From Corynebacterium durum (GTDB lineage: Bacteria > Actinomycetota > Actinomycetes > Mycobacteriales > Mycobacteriaceae), in contig NZ_CP047200.1 of NCBI RefSeq assembly GCF_030408675.1, forward strand, positions 2,480,001-2,544,000: a stretch of 64,000 bases of DNA, in the 5' to 3' direction. Position 1 is the first letter of the stretch, and each line of letters begins with the position of its first letter. Of the stretch, positions 57,310 through 64,000 are shown in pieces. The position numbers were made by a program, and so were the translations under genes. The notes beneath the pieces are model-generated. The model did no database searches. It was not told the DNA's origin and was given only the letters and a program-made list of their open reading frames with translations.

Positions 57310-58058
57310 GCGAATACGCCATCCACCATGGTGACAATACGTGTTGTTTCCTCCGCCAATTCGGCGTTGTGGGTAATGAACACGATTGTTTTGCCTTGTT
57401 CCTGGTTGAGCTGGTGAAAAAGATCCATGACGAGCCGCCCGGTGCTGGAATCCAGGGCGCCGGTGGGTTCGTCGGCAAGCAGCACTTCAGGGTTGTTGGC
57501 CAAGGCTCGGGCAATGGCCACGCGCTGCTTCTGACCACCAGACAGCTCATTGGGCTGATGCTTCATGCGGTCTTTCATGCCCACAAGTTCCAGCAGCTCG
57601 GTGGCGCGTTCGTAGCGTTCCTTGGCTGAGTAACCCGCGTAGATCATGGGGATTTCCACGTTTTTGATGGCGTTGATCCTGGCGATCAAGTTGAAGTTCT
57701 GGAACACAAAACCGATGTTTTTGCTGCGGTAGCGCGCGAGCTGATCGTCATTGGAGTCCAGCATGTCCACGCCGTCGAAAAAGTAGGTTCCTTCGGTGGG
57801 GCGGTCCAGCAGACCGATGATGTTCATCAACGTGGACTTGCCGGAGCCGGAGGCACCAACCACGGAGACGAATTCGCCGCGGTCCACGTCAAAGTCGCAG
57901 CCGTGGATGATGGTGAGTTCGCCTTGATCGCCAATGTTGAAGCTTTTGACAATATTGCGCATTTCAATAAGGCGGTGGGGTTCTGGCTGCAAGCCGTGCA
58001 TGTCCTGCGCGTCCTGCCCGCTGACGACCTTGGGAAAATTCTGTGTGTGGTTACCCAT
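57306..58058 (-). CDS. ABC ATPase of the MacB/LolD type
   Basis: 250 residues: Walker [31 protein letters not shown] (Q-loop), signature [15 protein letters not shown], Walker [14 protein letters not shown] and H-switch FITHNAEL. A 30-residue N-terminal extension is unusual. It overlaps the fusion-protein gene by 8 bp, so the three genes are co-transcribed. Confidence 0.93.
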   Translation of the reverse strand: MGNHTQNFPKVVSGQDAQDMHGLQPEPHRLIEMRNIVKSFNIGDQGELTIIHGCDFDVDRGEFVSVVGASGSGKSTLMNIIGLLDRPTEGTYFFDGVDMLDSNDDQLARYRSKNIGFVFQNFNLIARINAIKNVEIPMIYAGYSAKERYERATELLELVGMKDRMKHQPNELSGGQKQRVAIARALANNPEVLLADEPTGALDSSTGRLVMDLFHQLNQEQGKTIVFITHNAELAEETTRIVTMVDGVFA

Positions 58059-59817
58059 CCAGCTTCACCTGCTGCCCTACCAAACTACGGTAGCTGTCGG
58101 GGTTGCTCAGTACGGTGTCGCCACTCTTGAGGTCACCTCCGGAGATGATGGTATCCACGTCATTGGCCGAGCCGACCTTTACCTTACGTTCCGCCACCAC
58201 TTTCAGACCGGAGTCTTCAGCGACAACGAGCACGCATTGCTCACCTTTGTCGTTGGTGAACACGGCGTCACGAGGCACCGTCAGAACATTGGCCTTCTTT
58301 TCGGTGATCACCTGGGCTTTTGCGGTACCACCGATGAGCAGGCCCTGGCGCTCACCCGTCACCTCGATTTCAATGGGGAAGGTGACTTTCTGGGTACCTG
58401 AGCCGGATGCGCCGCCACCGCCAGCTCCACCTGCACCGGCTGCTGCGGAGGCACCACCGCCACCTTGGGCACCACCGCTCGGCTCTTGTGAGCTGCCGCT
58501 GACGGACGAAACAGAGGTGACGCGACCGTGGAATTCCTTGGCACCCGTACCCACGGTGGTGAAGGTCACCGGGAGACCGGGAGTGATTTTGGAAACGTCA
58601 ACTTCCTTGACGTCGGCACGCACCAGCAGCTTGGAGTCATCGCCCACAGCAAGCAATGCACCGTTGGCGGCTTTGCCCTGTTCAGCAGCCACGTTGGTCA
58701 CCACGCCGGAGAAGGGCGCGCGGATTTCCGAGGAGGAAATGTCGTAGCGCAGCTGGCTGTTGGCCTGCTCAGACACCAATTGCCCGGCCTCAGCGGCACG
58801 GATGGCCTGTTGCACGCCCTGGTTGTAGGTGCTCAGCTGCTGGTCAGCGGCAAGTTTTGCCGATTCCAGGCCAGTAGCGGCCTCGCGTTTGGCGGCGAAA
58901 GTACCCGCCACATTACGCTGAGCAGCAGCCACTTCCTGATCCACCTTGGCCAAGTTATCCAAGTAGGTTGCCTCAGCTTCGCGCAGCTGACGGTTCGCAC
59001 TGTCCAGATTATTGATGGCATCGGCACCGTTGAGAATGCCATTGGCAATGCCCTGACCCGGGAGTCCGGCGATGCCGCCGCCCTGCTGACCCTGGCCTTG
59101 ATCACCGTTGGCACCGCCTGCCTGGCCACCGGCTCCTCCGGCACCTCCACCTGCGGCGGCGGCACCGTTTCCAGCGGCGTAGAGGAGGTCAACACCAGCG
59201 CGAACGGCATTGATGGAGGCCGTCAGCGCCTGGGTGCGTGCCGCGTTCACAGCGTTGGCCTGGTCCCTGATCATTGGGTCGCGGCCGGTCGCACGGTCAT
59301 GATCCTTAATCTGGAAGTTGATCACTGCGTCGTTAAACTGCCCATCGGCATTGCGCAGCGCAGCCTCGGCCTGATTGATCTGCGAGTTAAGCCCTTGGTC
59401 AAGTGCATCTTTGTACTGGTTGTACTGGTTCTGTGCCTGCTCGATCTGGTTTCGCGTGTTCACAGCGCCACTGTTCTGCTCGGCCAGCTGCTTGTTCAAC
59501 TCGCGCTGGTTGCTGGACACATCAATCTGCGCCACCAATTGGTCCTGATTCACATGGTCGCCCACGCGCACGTCAAGAGCACTCACCGGGCCGGTGAGGT
59601 GCGTGTACAGGTTTGCGGTTTTCACCGGCGCAACCGAACCATTGACGGCTACGCGACTGGAAAATTCTTTAGGCTTGAGCACCTGGTAGTCGCTAGTCGG
59701 GATGACCGTCGCAGATCCTCGTAGCAGGAGGAAATACGCACCCAACGCAGCAATCAGCACCAAGGCCACGATAGACGTGATAACCCACTGGCGTTTACTC
59801 AAATTCCTTATTTTCAT
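58051..59817 (-). CDS. MacA/HlyD-like membrane-fusion protein
   Basis: 588 residues. One N-terminal helix (about 12-32), a split biotinyl-lipoyl/barrel-sandwich domain (VAPVKTANLYTHLTGPVSALDVRVGDHVN; APFSGVVTNVAAEQGKAANG), long coiled coils (about 105-165 and 265-345), and a beta-barrel and proximal domain. Two Gly-rich insertions (about 218-245 with AGGAGGQAGG, and about 440-475) make it longer than E. coli MacA. In a Gram-positive with a mycolate outer layer it may span the periplasm-like space. It is first of the operon; 201 bp with operator-like repeats separates it from the next gene. Confidence 0.88.
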   Translation of the reverse strand: MKIRNLSKRQWVITSIVALVLIAALGAYFLLLRGSATVIPTSDYQVLKPKEFSSRVAVNGSVAPVKTANLYTHLTGPVSALDVRVGDHVNQDQLVAQIDVSSNQRELNKQLAEQNSGAVNTRNQIEQAQNQYNQYKDALDQGLNSQINQAEAALRNADGQFNDAVINFQIKDHDRATGRDPMIRDQANAVNAARTQALTASINAVRAGVDLLYAAGNGAAAAGGGAGGAGGQAGGANGDQGQGQQGGGIAGLPGQGIANGILNGADAINNLDSANRQLREAEATYLDNLAKVDQEVAAAQRNVAGTFAAKREAATGLESAKLAADQQLSTYNQGVQQAIRAAEAGQLVSEQANSQLRYDISSSEIRAPFSGVVTNVAAEQGKAANGALLAVGDDSKLLVRADVKEVDVSKITPGLPVTFTTVGTGAKEFHGRVTSVSSVSGSSQEPSGGAQGGGGASAAAGAGGAGGGGASGSGTQKVTFPIEIEVTGERQGLLIGGTAKAQVITEKKANVLTVPRDAVFTNDKGEQCVLVVAEDSGLKVVAERKVKVGSANDVDTIISGGDLKSGDTVLSNPDSYRSLVGQQVKLDG

Positions 59818-59862
59818 TGCCGCCCTAAACGTATTCGGTCACATGAGATTCTTGCAATAATC

Positions 59863-59957
59863 TTACCGATACATATTTATAAGGCACGTTTAGTGGAGCC
59901 AACTCTACCCCTAGCCGCAGGTAGAGTGAGATTCACTACAAGTTTACCGATACACAT
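59863..59957. promoter_or_regulatory. Operator-like repeats in the divergent region
   Basis: Direct repeats TTACCGATACATAT (59863-59876) and TTACCGATACACAT (59944-59957) flank a large dyad: TAGTG (59891), ACTCTACC (59902-59909), GGTAGAGT (59920-59927), CACTA (59934-59938), with equal 6-bp gaps on both sides. The set sits between the efflux operon and the 60019 gene. It probably binds a regulator encoded elsewhere. Confidence 0.5.
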
Positions 59958-60018
59958 CATTTTCACAGAATATTAACAGCAATATTGCTATTTACACAGC
60001 GGCAGTATACTTATCGCC

Positions 60019-60801
60019 ATGCGTGTGCTTGCGTTACGCTGCGGCTGCCCCACATTCGACCTGCCCGAAACCTGCGAGGTTTTCGACCTCCCGGCTATTC
60101 CAACTCGCCGCGACCTCGCGCCCCTCGACGATCCCATCCGCAACGCTCTCCCCCACGACCCGACGCCCTCGCTCGACGAGATCGCCGCCATGCCCGACGT
60201 CGCGCATCTCGGAGCGCCAACGCTCGCGCCGCAACAACCCGACGAGCCCCTGCGGATAGTTGTGGTGGGTACCGACGCCGCCCTCTCCACCGTACTCACC
60301 CGCCTCATGCGTATCGACGCCCTGTGGGCACAGATCGGCTTTATCCCCACCGCACCATCCACCGCTGCAGAGAACTGGGGTTTACCTGGGGATACGGCTT
60401 CGGCATTAGCGCTGGCAACGGAGGGAGCGGTTCATCCTGTGCCACTTATCCGTGATGATTCGGGTACTGCGGTGGCAGGTTCTGCGACAATTACGCCTTT
60501 TGAAGGGCGCGACTTTGTTGGCGAAGTCATCGTGGACGACCGCGTTCTACTCAGCGGCAACAATGAACTCGGGGCGCGACTCGTTCCCATGCTCGACGCA
60601 CCGGGAATCGCTGCAGTCCGCTACAAGCGAGGATGGTTCGGACGCGTTGGAGCCGATATGAGTTCCTTGTCTACAGGACGCGCCTTGCAGGCGGGCGGTG
60701 TAAAACTCAAAGTCTCCGTGGACGGTGTGGATAGACCACGACCTGTGGATAAGGTCACCTTCTACCGGCATTTACGGGATTTGCAGGTTGTACGGGGATA
60801 G
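60019..60801 (+). CDS. Conserved protein of unknown function
   Basis: 260 residues, soluble, no signal peptide. It starts MRVLALRCGCPTFDLPETCEVF, is Pro/Asp-rich to about 80, then has a compact part with IRIVVVGTD-like strand (RIVVVGTDAALSTVLTRLMRID) and a second half (HPVPLIRDDSGTAVAGSATIT, FVGEVIVDDRVLLSGN, GVKLKVSVDGVDRPRPVDKVTFYRH). The second half loosely recalls the C-terminal domain of diacylglycerol/NAD kinases, but no GGDG motif is present, so I assign no function. TATACT (60006-60011) lies 7 nt before the ATG, and a palindrome AGCAATATTGCT (59978-59989) overlaps the -35. Confidence 0.7.
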   Translation: MRVLALRCGCPTFDLPETCEVFDLPAIPTRRDLAPLDDPIRNALPHDPTPSLDEIAAMPDVAHLGAPTLAPQQPDEPLRIVVVGTDAALSTVLTRLMRIDALWAQIGFIPTAPSTAAENWGLPGDTASALALATEGAVHPVPLIRDDSGTAVAGSATITPFEGRDFVGEVIVDDRVLLSGNNELGARLVPMLDAPGIAAVRYKRGWFGRVGADMSSLSTGRALQAGGVKLKVSVDGVDRPRPVDKVTFYRHLRDLQVVRG

Positions 60802-60971
60802 GGCTATTTGGGGATACTATGCCGCAACTTCTGCGCGAACATTGAGCGTGATTCAGGAAAAGTATTTCCACAAACACATTAATCACCGTCGAGTGCGCTG
60901 CAGAAACAACCTAGGAATGGATTTGACATCCGCCAACGTTTCACATGTGCAACGGATCACCTCACCATATA

Positions 60972-61008
60972 CCCGTCTTGTTGAGCGTGTTTATTGCGGG
61001 CTTTTTTC
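60972..61008 (+). terminator. Weak terminator-like site
   Basis: CCCG (60972-60975) and CGGG (60997-61000) are followed by CTTTTTTC. The stem is short but the T-run is good; it lies 170 bp after the 60019 gene. Confidence 0.35.
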
Positions 61009-61068
61009 TTAATTAAGTCAGATACCCAGAGATTGTGCGAGATACCAAAATCTGATGGAAACCCCCAT

Positions 61069-62220
61069 TTAATCCCACAACTCCGGCGGCATCGCCGGAT
61101 GCTCGGACGTGGGTTTTAGAACCGCCACTGCGGATTTCTTGGACAGGCCGCATACCTGTAAAAGGTCCACGATGATGGACCGGGTCTGTGCCAGAATAAC
61201 CTGGGCGGACAGCACACGCCCTTCAGCGACGTCCAAACCTGCGGCCGAGCCGAGTTTACGTAAGCGTTTGACCAGCATCGGAATTTCGGCGGACTCGCTC
61301 ACCTTGGTTTTCCCCATGTACAGCACGCTTAACTGGGACGCCACATCGGCTAGTTCTTCAATGATCTGGATTTGTTTTTCACTCACCGTGTCGTGATCTT
61401 CCAAAAGCACCAGGGCACGTCGGGCCAGCACGCGAGTGTTGCGAATGGCGTTATCCACCGGGTTCAGGATGCGGATAAGCGATTTCACTCTACGGCGTTC
61501 CGGCCACAATAGCGGCGACATTCTCATGGATTCTTTGCCGCCTTTAGCGGCAGCGATCATGTTGTTGATGTTGCCCTGGGTACCGCGCGCAGCGGCCAGG
61601 GCATGGCGAACAACATCGGCGTTATTGATGCGCAGAGCGTGGGCGACGTCGGTGAGCACGTCCGAGATGATTTCCAAGATAATGGCGATTTCTTTGCGCC
61701 CCGCAGACAGCGGCGAAATCGGGATGAGGCTCATGATGATCAGTCCCACCATTCCGCCGATGAATGCGTCTGACATGCGGTCCGTCCCACCGGACGTGCC
61801 GGGCGGAAGAATCGTGGCGATGAGGATTGAACCGAATGCAGCCTGGTTGGCCACCAGCGGGCCTTTATCCACTAACGTGGCCAGGACCAGCGACAACGTC
61901 ACTGCCACCATGATTTGCCACGTCCCGGATCCCACCCACGAGATAATAAAATCTCCCAGCCCCACCCCTAGACTCACACCCACTACAAGTTCGATGGCAC
62001 GACGGATGCGATCGCCGCCAGTCAGGCCCAACACAATGATGGCGGCCATGGGAGCGAAAAACGGGAGAGGGTGACCGAACAGGTTTTTCGCCACCCAGAA
62101 AGCTGCACCAGCAGCAACGCTGACCTGGACGATCCCTAGCCAGGATCGACGAACCCGGAGTAGACCAGCGTAAAGGCTGTTTACAGGGTTTTTCAACATG
62201 GCGCTCTTGGCCCGACTCAA
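61069..62220 (-). CDS. FUSC-family membrane protein (aromatic acid exporter-like)
   Basis: 383 residues with about six membrane helices in the first half (about 28-170: VSVAAGAAFWVAKNLFG, APMAAIIVLGLTGGDRIRRA) and a helical cytoplasmic second half (about 175-383). It fits the FUSC/ArAE group that exports aromatic acids or organic compounds. TTG 62220 is preferred: AAGGAG lies 8 nt before it, whereas the GTG at 62250 has no such site and ATG 62199 is the next choice. The gene is downstream of fba on the same strand, about 90 bp away. Confidence 0.82.
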   Translation of the reverse strand: MSRAKSAMLKNPVNSLYAGLLRVRRSWLGIVQVSVAAGAAFWVAKNLFGHPLPFFAPMAAIIVLGLTGGDRIRRAIELVVGVSLGVGLGDFIISWVGSGTWQIMVAVTLSLVLATLVDKGPLVANQAAFGSILIATILPPGTSGGTDRMSDAFIGGMVGLIIMSLIPISPLSAGRKEIAIILEIISDVLTDVAHALRINNADVVRHALAAARGTQGNINNMIAAAKGGKESMRMSPLLWPERRRVKSLIRILNPVDNAIRNTRVLARRALVLLEDHDTVSEKQIQIIEELADVASQLSVLYMGKTKVSESAEIPMLVKRLRKLGSAAGLDVAEGRVLSAQVILAQTRSIIVDLLQVCGLSKKSAVAVLKPTSEHPAMPPELWD

Positions 62221-62309
62221 CGCGTGAACTCCTTGATGTTCAGCAGGCACACCAACGCCCCGGCTGCCGCTGGCGGCGCTGGGGCGAAGCGTGTTTTTAG
62301 GTAGATCGA

Positions 62310-63344
62310 TTACTTCGACAGGGAGCTTCCCACCGAGTGCAGATCCTGGCAGGCTTCCACGATGCGGTCAGCCATGCCCTGCTCGGCTAGCTTCATGTAG
62401 GAACGCGGGTCGTATGCCTTCTTGTTGCCGACTTCGCCGTCGACCTTCAGCACACCGTCGTAGTTGGTGAACATGTGGCCCACGATCGGGCGGGTGAACG
62501 CGTACTGCGTATCGGTGTCTACGTTCATCTTGATCACGCCGTAGCGCAGGGCCTCTTCGATCTTTTCTTTCTCGGAGCCGGAACCACCGTGGAACACGAA
62601 GTCGAAAGGCAGGGCGTCGTCACCCAGGCCAAGCTTTTGGCGGGCAACCTTCTGGCCGTCTAGCAGAACCTCGGGGCGCAGCTTCACGTTGCCGGGCTTG
62701 TACACGCCGTGCACGTTGCCAAACGTTGCAGCCAGCAGGTAGCGGCCGTTCTCGCCGGTGCCCAGGGCGTCGATAGTCTTGGCGAAGTCCTCCGGGGAGG
62801 TGTACAGGTTGGCACCAGCCTTGGCCTCTACGCCATCTTCCTCGCCGCCGACGACGCCGATCTCTACCTCAAGGATGATGTTGGCAGCGTGTGCCTTGGC
62901 CAGCAGTTCCTGGGCGATTTCCAGGTTCTCATCGATCGGCACTGCGGAACCGTCCCACATGTGCGACTGGAAGAGCGGAAGCTCGCCACGATCCACGCGC
63001 TCCTGGGAGATAGCGATCAGGGGGCGGACGTACTCGTCAAGGACTTCCTTCTGGCAGTGGTCGGTGTGCAGTGCAACGTTGATGTTGTAGTGCTTTGCAG
63101 CCTCATGAGCGAAAGCAGCGAGGGCGCAGGCGCCAGCCACCTTGTTCTTAACGGACAGGCCGGAACCAAATTCGGCACCACCAGTGGAGAACTGGATGAT
63201 GCCGTCTGACTCTGCTTCCGCAAAGCCACGCAGTGCGGCGTTAATGGTTTCTGAGGAGGTGCAGTTGATGGCCGGGTAGGCGAAGCCGCCCTTCTTGGCC
63301 TTGTCCAGCATCTCGGCATAGACCTCTGGGGTTGCAATTGGCAT
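62310..63344 (-). CDS. fba: Fructose-bisphosphate aldolase, class II
   Basis: Glycolytic and gluconeogenic zinc aldolase. 344 residues: MPIATPEVYAEMLDKAKKG, ALHTDHCQKE (zinc His), SHMWDGSAVPIDEN, EVEIGVVGGEEDGVE, ATFGNVHGVYKPG (zinc His), FVFHGGSGSEKEKI and MNVDTDTQYAFTRP. Length and motifs match the actinobacterial class IIA enzyme. GGAGG lies 9 nt before the ATG. One TATCGACG octamer encodes part of KTIDALG. Confidence 0.97.
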   Translation of the reverse strand: MPIATPEVYAEMLDKAKKGGFAYPAINCTSSETINAALRGFAEAESDGIIQFSTGGAEFGSGLSVKNKVAGACALAAFAHEAAKHYNINVALHTDHCQKEVLDEYVRPLIAISQERVDRGELPLFQSHMWDGSAVPIDENLEIAQELLAKAHAANIILEVEIGVVGGEEDGVEAKAGANLYTSPEDFAKTIDALGTGENGRYLLAATFGNVHGVYKPGNVKLRPEVLLDGQKVARQKLGLGDDALPFDFVFHGGSGSEKEKIEEALRYGVIKMNVDTDTQYAFTRPIVGHMFTNYDGVLKVDGEVGNKKAYDPRSYMKLAEQGMADRIVEACQDLHSVGSSLSK

Positions 63345-63597
63345 AGTGTGTTTCCTCCATTAGGTGACACAAGTTGGGCATTCTAGGTTTTAAAGTCCTG
63401 AGGTCGATTATGCCCCTGTTCTGCACTTTGTGCCCGTCTAAAGGGGGAATTTTTAGCGCCGCAATGCCCGATCAAACAAAACAAATACATTCCCACATTA
63501 CGAGCAGGGCGTTGACGTGGCGAAACGCTCAAGAAAACCCAAAAAGTGAAATGCAACACCGTTGCACTCGGGCATCGCCACATCACACAGATACCAC

Positions 63598-64000
63598 TCA
63601 ATCACCCCCGTTGCCTGTACTCTTCGCGCCACCATGATCCGAATCCCGCATGGCATCCACCTTCACGGCGGCTTCCAAGAGCATCCAGCCGGATAATTGA
63701 ACAGACAAATCTCGCTCGGGAATGTGGGAACTCATCACTGCGCCCGCGATGGATTGCGCCGCCACCCCCGAGTTCTGCGGCAGCCGGGCATCCTCCGTCC
63801 AATCGGAAGCAAACACCGGCAGTCCATCCACCTCTAGACGGTGGTTCCACACGCTTTCCGCAGAGGCCAGGACGAGGCGCGCGGCAATGTCCCGTGTGGA
63901 ATGGTTCAGTGGGGAATCGTCAGGCAACCGCACCGCCACATCCGCCAAATAACGAGCCAGAATGCCTTTGAACAGCCCCCCATCGCCGCCGCCGGTATTC
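63598..64000 (-). CDS. Glycoside hydrolase family 76 protein (C-terminal part)
   Basis: The frame enters from the right edge and ends at 63598, giving 133 residues. The piece GGDGGLFKGILARYLADVAV, with NHSTRDIAARLVLASAESVW and LPQNSGVAAQSIAGAVM, resembles the end of GH76 alpha-1,6-mannanase-like enzymes, in which (D)xxxFKGIFxRYL is conserved. Corynebacteria carry cytoplasmic or wall GH76 proteins linked to lipomannan. The catalytic Asp pair lies outside the window, so activity cannot be judged. Confidence 0.75.
   Translation of the reverse strand, partial: NTGGGDGGLFKGILARYLADVAVRLPDDSPLNHSTRDIAARLVLASAESVWNHRLEVDGLPVFASDWTEDARLPQNSGVAAQSIAGAVMSSHIPERDLSVQLSGWMLLEAAVKVDAMRDSDHGGAKSTGNGGD

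Overview
The window reads as chromosomal DNA of a Corynebacterium (Actinobacteria, moderately high GC). The evidence is gene content and order rather than a marker gene. It has the mycobacterial/corynebacterial block hpt-ftsH-folE-folP-folB-folK-DUF3180-DUF6779-DUF2520-panC, two tiny PorA/PorH-like porin genes beside a CIRCE-controlled groEL, the glnX-glnH-pknG operon next to ackA-pta and fprA, and a CG3035-type N-acetylglutamate synthase. No rRNA, tRNA or intact insertion sequence was found.

Layout. 0-3 kb: nitric-oxide detoxification (hmp with an NsrR-type regulator) and a PfkB sugar kinase. 3-14 kb: a long minus-strand run for pantothenate, folate, FtsH, purine salvage, TilS and a D-Ala-D-Ala carboxypeptidase. 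14-19.4 kb: ppa, a rhodanese, a MarR regulator and a 1289-residue Pls/PosA-type nonribosomal peptide synthetase. 19.4-25.5 kb: ppk2, porA/porH, groEL, an M20 peptidase and a stand-alone LeuA regulatory-domain protein behind a strongly structured leader. 25.7-34 kb: an LANTG surface protein, YbdK ligase, LytR_C protein, DUF3263, def, N-acetylglutamate synthase, RDD protein, xthA and cls. 34-38 kb: a short-chain dehydrogenase, a Bcr/CflA exporter and an ABC-2 exporter. 38-47 kb: glnX-glnH-pknG, ackA-pta and fprA. 47-54 kb: an acetyltransferase, purT, an ECF transporter whose ATPase lacks its first P-loop, a nucleoside hydrolase, a truncated AAA ATPase and purA. 54-56 kb: an AT-richer stretch without intact genes that holds two CRISPR-like repeats and a reading frame broken by three stops. 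56-64 kb: a MacAB-like efflux system, an unknown conserved gene, a FUSC protein, fba and the end of a GH76 glycosidase.

The most unusual signal is genome-scale. The non-palindromic octamer TATCGACG occurs 24 times, 12 per strand, against roughly two expected. It sits in many genes, in several reading frames and on both strands, usually inside the longer form CKTATCGACGYC. Other leads are the three-way-junction leader at 24.7 kb, the polycation-type synthetase, the ECF ATPase that lost only one P-loop, the CRISPR remnant, and many apparently leaderless promoters (a -10 hexamer 6-8 nt before the start codon).
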